A stretch of 64,000 nt of DNA from assembly GCF_021730435.1 (NCBI RefSeq), contig NZ_JABWGX010000019.1:45024-109023 (forward strand). The letters run 5' to 3'. The notes beneath the pieces are model-generated. The model was not told the origin of the DNA. It saw nothing but the letters and a program-made list of their open reading frames with translations, and searched no databases. Shown one piece after another: positions 25,319 through 34,377 of the stretch (within the stretch, counting starts at the first letter, position 1; the number at the start of each line of letters is the position of its first letter). This DNA is from Xanthobacter agilis (GTDB taxonomy: Bacteria > Pseudomonadota > Alphaproteobacteria > Rhizobiales > Xanthobacteraceae). A program made the translations under genes and the position numbers.

Positions 25319-26377
25319 CTACGCCGCGCGCCGGCGCCGACCGGGCCGCCACAGCCGCCGGGCACAGGCGACGCAGCAGGCATTGGCCGAGGACACCACG
25401 AGATAGACGTAAGCCGCCGCCGCCAGCGTCCACCACACCAGCTTCAGCAGCGTGGCGGTCACGACGATCGCGCCGCGCCCCAGGGTCTTCAGAATGGCCA
25501 GCGTCTGCCCGCCCTTGGCCTCCGCGAGCCGCGCCACGCGGGCCAGGTCGTGCCCGTTGTCCGCCACGCGGAGCCCTTCGAGGGCGGCGGTGGTGCCCGC
25601 CTTCGCCTGCACCACCGCCACGTCGTCCAGCATGCCGGCGAGGCGCGCCACGCGGTTGGTACGCACCACCCCCTTCAGCGCCGCCGCATCCACCGCGCCC
25701 GGATGGGCCGCGAGCCGGCGCAGGGCGGCGAGATCGACACTCTCGCGCACCGCCCGCGTGAGGCTGCGCGCCAAGTCGACGGACAGCTTGCCCGTGCGCT
25801 CCCCCACCTTCACCAGCGTGATGCCGGCCTTGACCGGAAGGCTTGCCCCACCGGTCGCATAGGTGCCGACCGTGAGCGCGAGCCCCACCGCCGACAGGCC
25901 GAGAATCAATTCGTCCGCATCGTCTCCCCACGCCAGCTTCCAGCCCTCGCGGGCCGCATCGCGGATGTCGCCCCATACCATCAGATCGCCCACCACGGCC
26001 CCGGTGAGCCCCGCCATGTCCTCCGGCTGGCCCAGGACGAAGCCGGCGCCGAAGGCCCGCGCGGCGCGCAGCGCCTCCGCCGTGGGCGCGTTCGCCGCCG
26101 CTACGCGGGCGCGCAGCTCCGGCGGCAGTGCCAAAGCGCGCGCGTCGGCCAGCTCCAGATAGGAGGCGGCGAGGGCCGCGTCGTCCGCCTTCAGCGCCGC
26201 GTCGATGGCGGCGGCCGCATCGGTAGCGGAGAAGTCCCGCAAACCGAGATCGGTAAGCGCGGCCGGATCATCCCGCGCCGCGATCAGGCGCACGCTCTCC
26301 TTCGCCACCGGCACCAGCCAGGGCGCCGCCCCGAGCAGGGTGGCCAGAACAGCGAGGGCGGCGAGCAGGCGCATCAT
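25319..26377 (-). CDS. Conserved membrane protein of unknown function
   Basis: A 352-residue protein I cannot assign. It has an N-terminal signal-anchor ([22 protein letters not shown]), a helical Ala-rich region, a Gly-rich hydrophobic segment (ILGLSAVGLALTVGTYATGG), and a C-terminal transmembrane helix (IVVTATLLKLVWWTLAAAAYVYLVV) followed by Cys and Arg residues. Two adjacent ATGs occur at the start, and GGGGGG precedes them. It lies 82 bases downstream of the ABC exporter gene on the same strand and may be co-transcribed with it. Confidence 0.65.
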   Translation of the reverse strand: MMRLLAALAVLATLLGAAPWLVPVAKESVRLIAARDDPAALTDLGLRDFSATDAAAAIDAALKADDAALAASYLELADARALALPPELRARVAAANAPTAEALRAARAFGAGFVLGQPEDMAGLTGAVVGDLMVWGDIRDAAREGWKLAWGDDADELILGLSAVGLALTVGTYATGGASLPVKAGITLVKVGERTGKLSVDLARSLTRAVRESVDLAALRRLAAHPGAVDAAALKGVVRTNRVARLAGMLDDVAVVQAKAGTTAALEGLRVADNGHDLARVARLAEAKGGQTLAILKTLGRGAIVVTATLLKLVWWTLAAAAYVYLVVSSANACCVACARRLWRPGRRRRAA

Positions 26378-26459
26378 GACACCCCCCATATGGCCCCGCC
26401 CCCGCCAAGACGCGAGAGGGTGGAGGTCCGCGAGGGGTGCATGCCGCCCCGCGGATCGA

Positions 26460-28250
26460 TCAGGCGGCCAGATCCAGCGCCTGCCGCTCGAACAGGGCGC
26501 GATAGAGCCCGCCTTCGCGGTGGACGAGCACGTCATGGGGCCCCTCCTCCGCGATCCGCCCATGGTCGAACACCAGGAGCCGATCGAGGGCGCGCACGGT
26601 GGACAGCCGGTGGGCGATGACAAGGGTGGTGCGCCCCTCCATCAGCCGTTCCATGGCGTCCTGGATCATGGCCTCGGCCTCCGAATCGAGACTGGACGTG
26701 GCCTCGTCGAGGATCAGGATCGGCGCATCGGCGAGAAAGGCGCGGGCGATGGCCACCCGTTGCCGCTCGCCGCCGGAGAGCTTCACCCCGCGCTCGCCCA
26801 CCAGCGTCCCGTAGCCATGCGGGAGGCGCTCGATGAAATCGGCCGCATGGGCGAGCCGCGCGGCGCGCGTGATCTCGGCGAACGAGGCGTCGGGCCGCCC
26901 ATAGGCGATGTTCTCCATGAGCGAGCGGTGGAACAGAACCGGCTCCTGCTGCACCACCGCGATGGCGCGGCGGAGCGAGGCCTGCGTCACCTCCCGCACG
27001 TCCTGGCCGTCCACGGTGACGCGGCCGCCGCTCACGTCATAAAGGCGCTGGATGAGCTTCACGAAGGTGGTCTTGCCCGAGCCGGAATGGCCCACCAGCC
27101 CCACCCGCTCGCCGCCGGCGATGGTGACGGACAGGTCGCGATAGAGCGGCGTGGCGTGAGCGCCATAATGGAAGGTCACGCCCTCGAAGGCGATGCGCCC
27201 TTCGCGCACCTGCGCCGCCTGCGCGCCCGGCTTGTCGGCGAGGGCCACCGGCTGGCGGTCGAGGGCCACCAGCTCCTCCAGGTCGTTCAGCGAGCGCTGG
27301 AGATTGTGCACATGCATGCCAATGTCGCGTAGGTAGGAATGCACCACGAAATAGGTGGTGAGCACATAAGCGACATCGCCGGGGCTCGCCTGTCCACGCC
27401 ACCACAGCACCAGAACGGCGCCGATGATGGCCGCCCGCAGCGCCAGCAGCATCACCAGTTGGAGGGTGCCGGCCCAGGTGCCGCGCAACCAGGTCCGCTC
27501 GGTGCGCGTGCGCCATTTGCCGAGGGCGTGGGCGAGCCTCGAGTCCTCCCGCGCCTCGGCGCCGAAGCCCTTCACCACCGCGTTGCAGCCCACCGCGTCG
27601 GCCAGCACGCCACCCACCCGCGTGTCCCAGGCATTGGACAGCCGCGCCGCCGGCGCCACCACCTTCACCGACAGCACCAGCGTGAGCGCCACGAATGCCG
27701 CCGCCCCCGCCGCCACGATCAGCCCCATCACCGGCCAATAAAGGCCGAGCAGCAGCGCCGAGCCCAGGAGCGCCACCAGCGACGGCAGCAGCGCGATCAG
27801 AAGCGTGTCGTCGAGCAGGTCGAGCGACCACATGCCGCGCGAGATCTTGCGCACGGTGGAGCCCATGAAGCTGTTGGCGTGCCAGTCGGCCGAGAACCGC
27901 TGCACCCGCGCGAACGCCTCGGCCGCCATGTCGCCCATGGAGCCAAGGGTGAGCCGCACCAGGGTCTCGAACGACAGATGGCGCGCCACCAGCATGCCCG
28001 CGCCGAGCGCCAGCATGGCCAGGAAGGCCTCCACGGCGGCGGCGCGCGCCGCCGCGCGATCGGTCCCGGAGACCGCCACCGCCTCCACCAGCCGGCCGGC
28101 GAACAGCGGCACGAGCACTTCGCAGGCCACCGAAACCAGCACCGCGCCCGCCGTCGCGGCGACCAGCCACGGCCGGCGGCGCCAGTAGCGCCACAGGAAG
28201 GAGAACACGGCGGCCGAGCCGGCCGGGCGGGAAGACGAACGGAGCGACAT
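26460..28250 (-). CDS. ABC exporter, fused permease and ATPase
   Basis: A 596-residue type IV (MsbA/LmrA-like) ABC half-transporter. The N-terminal six-helix membrane domain spans ~20-320. The nucleotide-binding domain has Walker A GHSGSGKTT (~387), Q-loop VVQQEPVLF, signature LSGGERQRVAIARAF (~488), Walker B ILILDEATSS (~512) and the H-loop VIAHRLSTV. It should act as a homodimer exporting a lipid, drug or peptide; the substrate cannot be inferred. It is the first gene of a minus-strand set, facing a 515-base gap. Confidence 0.9.
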   Translation of the reverse strand: MSLRSSSRPAGSAAVFSFLWRYWRRRPWLVAATAGAVLVSVACEVLVPLFAGRLVEAVAVSGTDRAAARAAAVEAFLAMLALGAGMLVARHLSFETLVRLTLGSMGDMAAEAFARVQRFSADWHANSFMGSTVRKISRGMWSLDLLDDTLLIALLPSLVALLGSALLLGLYWPVMGLIVAAGAAAFVALTLVLSVKVVAPAARLSNAWDTRVGGVLADAVGCNAVVKGFGAEAREDSRLAHALGKWRTRTERTWLRGTWAGTLQLVMLLALRAAIIGAVLVLWWRGQASPGDVAYVLTTYFVVHSYLRDIGMHVHNLQRSLNDLEELVALDRQPVALADKPGAQAAQVREGRIAFEGVTFHYGAHATPLYRDLSVTIAGGERVGLVGHSGSGKTTFVKLIQRLYDVSGGRVTVDGQDVREVTQASLRRAIAVVQQEPVLFHRSLMENIAYGRPDASFAEITRAARLAHAADFIERLPHGYGTLVGERGVKLSGGERQRVAIARAFLADAPILILDEATSSLDSEAEAMIQDAMERLMEGRTTLVIAHRLSTVRALDRLLVFDHGRIAEEGPHDVLVHREGGLYRALFERQALDLAA

Positions 28251-28765
28251 GCGACGATCCGGCCGCGCGGAGCGCCGGGCCGGTCCCTTTAAAGTGACAA
28301 TGCGTGGCGCGGTGCGCCAGAGGTGAAATCGGGAGGGGTGGCAGCGGGCTCATGAAAAGCCGGCACGCGATTCGTGCCGTGCGGCCGGCGACCGGTCCAC
28401 CGTGGTGGACCCGCCAAGCCGCCCTTCGCACTCACCCCGGCAGCCTCGATATCGGGCCGCCATGGCCATCGGCGCTCGGCTGCCGAGGCAGCTTCATCCG
28501 GCGATGCGTGCCGGATGGGCGAGCGCGTGGCGTGGCCCGGGCACGGGAAAGGCGCAGTCGCGCAGGACAAAACGCATGGATGCCGCCTCCCTCTCTCGTA
28601 TGGGCTGAGGGGCACCATAGCCGCAGGCGGCCGCTGCGGCAACCGTGCGCAAGTGGGGCTCCGGCGCTTGTGACGCGGCAGGCCCCCTTTCATCCGCGCC
28701 CGTCAGGGGCTAAGGTCGCGGCGCTTTTTAGATCCTCTCTACGCAGGGCGACCACAGGCAGAGCC
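28251..28765. other. 515-bp gap between divergent genes
   Basis: No ORF with both a credible start and sensible composition was found on either strand. The frames that are open here are Arg/Pro-rich artefacts of base composition. It should hold promoters for the ABC exporter (left) and the zinc-finger gene (right). No repeat, RNA or operator stands out. Confidence 0.5.
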
Positions 28766-29026
28766 ATGGCGGACACCGGCATTCCTCACTTCTGCAACGA
28801 CCTCGGGCTCACGACCATCGAGGTGGGCAGCAAGGAGTTCATGTGCATCGGCGCGAAGCCGCCGTTCGACCATCCCCATATCTTCCTCGACCTGGGTGAG
28901 GATACGGAAAAGGTCTGCCCGTATTGCTCCACGCTCTACCGTTATAATCCGGACCTCGCCCCCGGCGCGGCCAAGCCCGAAGCCTGCGTGTGGCACGACG
29001 ACGGCGAGACATCCGCCGCCGCCTGA
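28766..29026 (+). CDS. Zinc-finger protein, NDUFS6 family
   Basis: An 86-residue protein with the zinc-binding arrangement of NDUFS6 and its bacterial relatives: C27, a His at 36 or 38, and C51-x2-C54 (FMCIGAKPPFDHPH, KVCPYCSTLY). In mitochondria and alphaproteobacteria this family is linked to complex I assembly. A second predicted complex I accessory protein (NDUFA12) is encoded at the left edge of the window. Downstream, the FAD monooxygenase begins 39 bases later. Confidence 0.82.
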   Translation: MADTGIPHFCNDLGLTTIEVGSKEFMCIGAKPPFDHPHIFLDLGEDTEKVCPYCSTLYRYNPDLAPGAAKPEACVWHDDGETSAAA

Positions 29027-29065
29027 CACCGCTTTTCGCCGGCCGCCACGGTGGCCGGAACTGAA

Positions 29066-30253
29066 ATGCCCGATCCCATTCCCTTCCGTCCCAAGCCGCA
29101 GCTCGCGGCGCGCAGCGCCGTCATCGTCGGTGGCGGCATCGGCGGCCTCGCCTGCGCCATCGCCCTGCGCCGCGCCGGGGTCATCGTGCAGGTGGTGGAG
29201 CGGGCGAAGCGGCTGCGCGAGGTCGGCGCTGGCCTCCAGCTCACCCCCAACGCCACGCGCATCCTGCGCGATTTCGGCCTGCTCGACCGGCTCCAAGCCG
29301 TCGCGGTGGCGCCGAACGCCTTGGATGTGCGCGACGGACGCACGGGCGCCACCCTCACCCGCGCCGAATATGCCGGCGCCACCACCCGTTATGGCGCGCC
29401 ATTCCTGGTGGTGCATCGCGCCGACCTGCAGAATCTCCTGGCGGAAGCCGCCACCGAGGCAGGGGTCGCCATCGCCCTCGGCGCCGACCTAACCGCCGTG
29501 GAGCCCGCCTTCGGCGGCGTGCGCGCGGTGGTGAACCAAGGCGGCGACCTCATCGCCCACGGCGCCGACATCCTGGTGGGCGCGGACGGGGTGCGCTCCA
29601 TGGTGCGGGCACACCTGGGTCATACCGCGCCGCCCGTGTTCGCCCGCCGCGTCGCCTATCGCGCCACGGTCAACGTGCCCGACGATTATCCCAATGAGGT
29701 GCGGCTCTATCTCGGCCGCGACGCCCATCTCGTGGCCTATCCGGTGAAGGGCGGGGCCAGCCTGAACCTCGTCGCCATCGTGAAGGAAACCAAGCCCGTC
29801 GCCCGCTGGAACGCACCCGGCGAGAGCGCGGCGGTGCACCAGGCCTTCGCCGGCTGGAACGGCGAGGTGCGCAAGCTCCTGGCAAGCGCGCCCCATTTTC
29901 TATGCTGGGGCCTTTATGACATCGACCCGCTGCCGCGCTGGAGTTCGGGCCGGGTGACGCTGCTGGGCGACGCCGCCCATGCCATGCTGCCGTTCCTCGC
30001 CCAGGGCGCGGCCCAGGGCATCGAGGACGCGGCCGCCCTCGCCCGGGCCATCACCAGCCATCGCGATGCCGCCGCCGCCCTCAAGAGCTACGAGAACGCG
30101 CGGCAGGCACGAACCGCCCGCATCCAGCGGGAGGCCCGCCGCAACGGCATCGTCTATCACCTGTCGGGGCCGCCGCGCTTCGCCCGCGATCTGGTGCTGC
30201 GCCGCCAGGGTCCGGCGCTGCTCGACCGCTACGGCTGGATCTACGGCGTCTGA
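29066..30253 (+). CDS. FAD-dependent monooxygenase (salicylate-hydroxylase type)
   Basis: A ~395-residue group A flavoprotein monooxygenase. It has the Rossmann motif VIVGGGIGGLACAIALRRAG, the mid DG motif (ILVGADGVRSMVR) and the FAD-ribityl GD motif (VTLLGDAAHAMLPFLAQGAAQGIEDA). Family members hydroxylate aromatic acids such as salicylate or 3-hydroxybenzoate using NAD(P)H and O2. The exact substrate is unknown and no aromatic ring-cleavage gene is adjacent. Start ATG 29066 is preferred; a GTG at 29051 would add five residues. Confidence 0.85.
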   Translation: MPDPIPFRPKPQLAARSAVIVGGGIGGLACAIALRRAGVIVQVVERAKRLREVGAGLQLTPNATRILRDFGLLDRLQAVAVAPNALDVRDGRTGATLTRAEYAGATTRYGAPFLVVHRADLQNLLAEAATEAGVAIALGADLTAVEPAFGGVRAVVNQGGDLIAHGADILVGADGVRSMVRAHLGHTAPPVFARRVAYRATVNVPDDYPNEVRLYLGRDAHLVAYPVKGGASLNLVAIVKETKPVARWNAPGESAAVHQAFAGWNGEVRKLLASAPHFLCWGLYDIDPLPRWSSGRVTLLGDAAHAMLPFLAQGAAQGIEDAAALARAITSHRDAAAALKSYENARQARTARIQREARRNGIVYHLSGPPRFARDLVLRRQGPALLDRYGWIYGV

Positions 30254-30366
30254 CCGCCGGCCCGGCCGGCGATCATGGCAACGGCTTGGAGCGTCTTCCG
30301 TTCGCGCCGGCTCACGTCATCCGCTCCAAGTCTTTATGCGCTCCAGGTCTTTGCATTGACGTATTT

Positions 30367-30397
30367 TTCAAGCGAACCGGCATCCCCTTCGCTTGAA
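30367..30397. repeat. Perfect inverted repeat in intergenic gap
   Basis: TTCAAGCGAA and TTCGCTTGAA form a perfect 10-bp inverted repeat with an 11-base loop, between the convergent monooxygenase and VIT-type genes. The flank GATGCTCTAGATC continues it. It resembles dispersed palindromic intergenic elements of this family, but only one copy is present here. It may double as a terminator. Confidence 0.45.
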
Positions 30398-30403
30398 GAT
30401 GCT

Positions 30404-31102
30404 CTAGATCGCCGCCCCCACCAGATGGCCGACGCCGGCCGTGACCGCCATGGCCAGCGCACCCCAGAAGGCAACCCGCAGGGTGGGCTTGAGCATCGGC
30501 GCGCCGCCCACCTTCGCACCGAGGGCGCCGAGCACCGCCAGCAGCACCAGCGACACCGCCGAAATGGAAATCGCCTGCACACTCGCCGGCGCCAGGGCAG
30601 CGACGATGATCGGCACGATGGCGCCGGCCGAGAACGTGCATGCGGAGGTCAGCGCCGCCTCGATCGGTCGCGCCACCACCACATCCGAGATGCCCAGCTC
30701 GTCGCGGGCATGGGCGCCGAGGGCATCCTTCTCCATGAGCTGCTCGGCCACCTTGATGGCAAGCTCGGGCTCCACGCCCCGCCCCACATAGATGGCGGCC
30801 AGTTCCCGTGTCTCATGGGCGGGCATGGCGGCAAGCTCGCGCTTCTCCTGCGCCAGTTCGGCCGCCTCGGTATCGGCCTGGGAGCTGACCGAGACATATT
30901 CGCCCGCGGCCATGGACAAAGCGCCGGCGACGATGCCCGCGATGCCCGCCACCAGCACGTCTTGCGACGAGGTCGCCGCCGAGGCGACGCCCACCATCAA
31001 AGACGAGGTGGAAATGATGCCGTCGTTGGCACCGAGCACCGCGGCTCGGAGCCAGCCGATGCGGTCAACGACGTGGCGCTCGGTATGCAGAGGTGGGTTC
31101 AA
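30404..31102 (-). CDS. VIT1/CCC1-family membrane transporter
   Basis: A 232-residue protein of the VIT1/CCC1 family, which transport Fe2+ or Mn2+. The first helix has the family motif LRAAVLGANDGIISTSSLMVGVASA. MAAGEYVSVSSQADTE leads into a cytoplasmic Glu-rich metal-binding helix pair (residues ~80-150). Three C-terminal helices complete the fold. The start is a TTG at 31102 with AGGA six bases upstream; no ATG fits. The metal is inferred from the family. Confidence 0.88.
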   Translation of the reverse strand: MNPPLHTERHVVDRIGWLRAAVLGANDGIISTSSLMVGVASAATSSQDVLVAGIAGIVAGALSMAAGEYVSVSSQADTEAAELAQEKRELAAMPAHETRELAAIYVGRGVEPELAIKVAEQLMEKDALGAHARDELGISDVVVARPIEAALTSACTFSAGAIVPIIVAALAPASVQAISISAVSLVLLAVLGALGAKVGGAPMLKPTLRVAFWGALAMAVTAGVGHLVGAAI

Positions 31103-31211
31103 GATCAGTCCTCACTGAGGGATGCGCCAAACCGACCACGCGGCGCCGGCACCCCGCGGCCCGCCGGCCCTTCCTGCGCGGGACGGATGACGACTTAACG
31201 ACGGCTCCGCT

Positions 31212-32183
31212 TCAGCTTGCCGCGAACCGGCCCCGATCGTGTGGCGCGTCGAGATCCTGGAACGGCCCCACCGGAACGATGCCGGTGGGGTTGATGGTCT
31301 TGTGGCTCTCGTAATAATGCCGCTTGATGTGGGTGAAATCCACTGTCGGGCGGATCTTCGGGTGCTGGTAGAGCGCCTTCAGATAATTGAACAGCGCCGG
31401 ATAATCCGCGATGCGGCGGATGTTGCACTTGAAGTGGCCCACATAGACCGCGTCAAACCGTACCAGGGTCGTGAACAGGCGGATGTCGGCTTCCGTCAGC
31501 CTGTCGCCGACGAGATAGGGATGGCGCGAGAGCTGGTCTTCCAACGCGTCGAGGCGGCGGAACAGCACCCCCACCGCCTCCGCGTAGGCGGCCTGGATGG
31601 TGGCGAAGCCGGCCTTGTACACGCCGTTGTTCACCTCGTCATAGACCACCTGGTTGATGGCGTCGATCTCGGCCCGCAGCGGCGCGGGGCAATAATCGTC
31701 GCTCACCAGCGTCATGGCGCCGAAGGCCGCGTTGAACATGCGGATGATCTCGGCGGATTCGTTGCTGACGATGGTGCCGCGCGCCTTGTCCCACAGCACC
31801 GGAACCGTCACCCGCCCCGAATAGGTGGGGTCGGCGGCGGTATAGACCTCGTGCAGCCGCGTCTTGCCGAGCACCGGATCGGGCGCGGGAAAGGTCCAGC
31901 CCTCAGCGCCCATGAAGGGGTCCACCACGCTCACGGAAATGATGGCGTCGAGCCCCTTCAGCGCCCGCATGATGAGGGTGCGGTGGGCCCACGGGCAGGC
32001 CAGCGACACATAAAGATGGTAGCGCCCCGCCGCGGCGGGAAAGCCGCCCTCCCCGCTCGGCCCCGGAGCGCCGTCGGCGGTGATGAAGTTGCGGAAGCCC
32101 GAAGCCTGCCGCTCGAAGCGCCCGCCGGTCTTGGCGGTGTCATACCATTGATCGTGCCAGACGCCGTCGATGAGAAGACCCAT
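31212..32183 (-). CDS. Glutathionyl-hydroquinone reductase (YqjG/EcmB type)
   Basis: A 323-residue Xi-class glutathione transferase. The catalytic motif CPWAHRT has Cys63, the same number as in Escherichia coli YqjG. The C-terminal helical GST domain runs from ~170 to 310 (DRLTEADIRLFTTLVRFDAVYV). These enzymes reduce glutathionyl-hydroquinones to hydroquinones, using a second glutathione. ATG 32183 has GGGAG eight bases upstream; ATG 32189 is too close to it. No other glutathione gene is adjacent. Confidence 0.92.
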   Translation of the reverse strand: MGLLIDGVWHDQWYDTAKTGGRFERQASGFRNFITADGAPGPSGEGGFPAAAGRYHLYVSLACPWAHRTLIMRALKGLDAIISVSVVDPFMGAEGWTFPAPDPVLGKTRLHEVYTAADPTYSGRVTVPVLWDKARGTIVSNESAEIIRMFNAAFGAMTLVSDDYCPAPLRAEIDAINQVVYDEVNNGVYKAGFATIQAAYAEAVGVLFRRLDALEDQLSRHPYLVGDRLTEADIRLFTTLVRFDAVYVGHFKCNIRRIADYPALFNYLKALYQHPKIRPTVDFTHIKRHYYESHKTINPTGIVPVGPFQDLDAPHDRGRFAAS

Positions 32184-32570
32184 CCGCATTGCTCCCGTGC
32201 CTGCGCGCCGCCCCACTGTAGCGTGTGCGGCCATCGTCGGGCCATGCTCACCGTGCCATCGGCCCCGCCGTCACATGGCAGCTCAAGCACTCCACGGCCA
32301 TGGGCGCGGGGGCAAACGCCGTTTGCGTGGCGGCATCCATTTGCCGGCTCACCCCCTGGACCGGCGCGAACCGGCATGCTATCGCCCGCGCCGTTGAGGA
32401 TAAGGAACCGTCGAAATGACGCGCATGGCCAAGTGCCAGCAACGACGACGAATGATCGCGGTGCGCCGGAGCGCACGCGCCGCCCTGCCCGCCTGACGCA
32501 CTTTCGGCGCCGCCCCGCGCCGAGGTCCGGGCGGGATGCTTGTTCCTGCCTGAAAGTGCCGAAGACGATC
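32184..32570. other. 387-bp gap between divergent genes
   Basis: This is the presumed promoter region for the hydroquinone reductase (left) and acetyltransferase (right). No credible ORF, hairpin with T-run or operator-like dyad was seen. Confidence 0.45.
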
Positions 32571-33065
32571 ATGACCGAACTTCCCCTCACCATCGCCATT
32601 GAGACCTCCCACGACGACGCGGCCGTGGACCGGCTGCACGAGCGCACCTTCGGCCCCGGACGGTTCGCGCGCACCGCCTTCCGCATCCGCGAGCAGGCGG
32701 CGCATGAGCGGACCCTGTCCTTCACCGCGCGGGTCGGCACCATGCTGGTGGGCTCGGTGCGGCTGACCCAGGTGCGGATCGGCACCACTCCGGCCCTGCT
32801 GCTGGGTCCCCTCTCCGTGGAGCCGCCGTTTCAGTCGGTGGGCATCGGCGGACGGCTGATGGACGTGGCGCTGGAGGCGGCCAAGGCGGCGGGACACCGG
32901 CTCGTGGTGCTGGTGGGCGATGCCCCCTATTATGCCAAGTTCGGCTTCAAGCCGGTGCCGTTCGGCGTCGTCACCCTGCCCGGCCCGGTGGACCCCGCCC
33001 GGCTGCTGGTGGCGGAGCTTGCGGACGGCGCCTTCGCCGGCGTGTCCGGCATGGTGCACGCCTGA
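32571..33065 (+). CDS. GNAT-family N-acetyltransferase
   Basis: A 164-residue GCN5-related acetyltransferase. The acetyl-CoA motif A is visible as LGPLSVEPPFQSVGIGGRLMDVALEAAKAAGH, and GDAPYYAKFGFKPV is typical of the YhbS-like branch. The acceptor substrate is unknown. It converges with a small membrane protein gene 4 bases away. Confidence 0.88.
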   Translation: MTELPLTIAIETSHDDAAVDRLHERTFGPGRFARTAFRIREQAAHERTLSFTARVGTMLVGSVRLTQVRIGTTPALLLGPLSVEPPFQSVGIGGRLMDVALEAAKAAGHRLVVLVGDAPYYAKFGFKPVPFGVVTLPGPVDPARLLVAELADGAFAGVSGMVHA

Positions 33066-33069
33066 TCGC

Positions 33070-33522
33070 TCAGGCGAGCCGGTCCAGGAGGGTCAGCGCA
33101 AGCAGCGCGGCAAGGCCGAGATCGGAGACCATGGCGATGGTCTCCTTGCCATTGCGCGTCTTCCGCAGCGCGTGCTGGATGCCGGCAAGGCCCAGGAACA
33201 CGGCCCCGGCGAGCGTTGCCGGCACCCCCCAGGCCGGCACCACCAGCGATGCCAGGGCGATCAGGGCAATGGACGCATTGGCGAAGCCCAGCTCGCGCAC
33301 CAGGATATGCGCGCGCGGATCGCTGACCTGAAGGATCTCGGCGGTGAAAGCCGGCTGCGTCATCTGCTTCACCGCCGCCAGCATGACGCGCACGCCCACC
33401 CCCCAGAAGGTGAACCACTTGCCCGCGAGCGGCAGCAGCGCGCCGCCATGCAACGCCAGTTCCAGACCGATGGAGGCCAGCGGCAGCACCAGCATGGTCG
33501 CAATAATCACGCCGAGATACAT
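33070..33522 (-). CDS. Four-helix membrane protein, DUF6790-like
   Basis: A 150-residue protein with four hydrophobic helices and the segment KWFTFWGVGVRVMLAAVKQMTQPAFTAE. I associate this segment with the DUF6790 family; the family number is from memory and moderately certain. Function is unknown. It lies between an acetyltransferase gene (convergent) and a PAS-LuxR regulator gene (same strand, 88 bases upstream). Confidence 0.7.
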   Translation of the reverse strand: MYLGVIIATMLVLPLASIGLELALHGGALLPLAGKWFTFWGVGVRVMLAAVKQMTQPAFTAEILQVSDPRAHILVRELGFANASIALIALASLVVPAWGVPATLAGAVFLGLAGIQHALRKTRNGKETIAMVSDLGLAALLALTLLDRLA

Positions 33523-33610
33523 GGTTTCCCTTATCCCCGTTTCGCCATCTGGAGCGCGATCAGAATGCGGCGGTGGCGCAACCGTTATCCCGTAGGACGG
33601 CGCAGATGGC

Positions 33611-34168
33611 TCAAATGACACCGCCGCCCATGCGCACGTTCAATTCGGCGGCGTTGCTCACCTTCAGCTTGCGCATGAGCCGCAGCCGGTGTCCCTCCAC
33701 CGTGCGCGGCGACAGGCCCATGAGCTTGGCGATCTCCTTGCTGGTGCGCCCGCGCGCCACATGGCAGGCCACGTCCCGCTCCCGCCGCGACAGGGCCTGA
33801 TCGAGATGCGGCGGCGTCGGCAGCTCTGCGAAGCTCCAGACCGCGCGGGCGAGCGGATCGGCCGGGGTCAGCGAGCGCCCCGCCACCCGGCACCAGAAGA
33901 CATCGCCATCGCCCCGCTTCATGAAGCGCTCGTCGGCAAATTCAGCCCCGTCGCGCAGCGGCCCGAGCCAATGCTCCACCACGTCTGCGAAGGCATCGAC
34001 GGAGGGATAGATCAGCGCCAGGGAACGCCCCGCGAGCGCGTCGGCCTCGGCGCGGAACAAGGCGGCGAAGGCCCGGTTGCAGGCCTGGATGATGCGATGT
34101 CGCGACAGGGCCAGCGCCACCGGCGCGCTCCGGAACCCCTCCGCCAGATCGTCATCCCCGCACGCCAC
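33611..34168 (-). CDS. PAS-domain LuxR-type transcriptional regulator
   Basis: A ~185-residue regulator with an N-terminal PAS domain (FRSAPVALALSRHRIIQACNRAFAALF onward, to ~115) and a C-terminal LuxR/FixJ HTH (LSRRERDVACHVARGRTSKEIAKLMGLSPRTVEGHRLRLMRKL). It lacks a receiver domain. The start is uncertain: GTG 34168 begins at the conserved boundary with GGAGG almost abutting it. TTG 34228 has AGGA five bases upstream and would add 20 residues. It is divergent from the acyl-CoA ligase gene and may regulate that cluster. Confidence 0.78.
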   Translation of the reverse strand: MACGDDDLAEGFRSAPVALALSRHRIIQACNRAFAALFRAEADALAGRSLALIYPSVDAFADVVEHWLGPLRDGAEFADERFMKRGDGDVFWCRVAGRSLTPADPLARAVWSFAELPTPPHLDQALSRRERDVACHVARGRTSKEIAKLMGLSPRTVEGHRLRLMRKLKVSNAAELNVRMGGGVI

Positions 34169-34377
34169 GCCACCCCTCCGAGACAGAAGATCGCGTAATT
34201 CTACGCATTGCCGCCGACCTGTCACCAAGGCTTTCCTGAGCGGACGACCATGACGCGACGCCGGACCACCGGCGCGGCGGGGAAAAATCCCCGAAGGGAC
34301 GGAAACATGACGCCAATCTCGTCCGGCCATCGCGCCGGCTGTCGCCCCCATTGCGCCCGCTTTGTCCGGGGGCGGCC

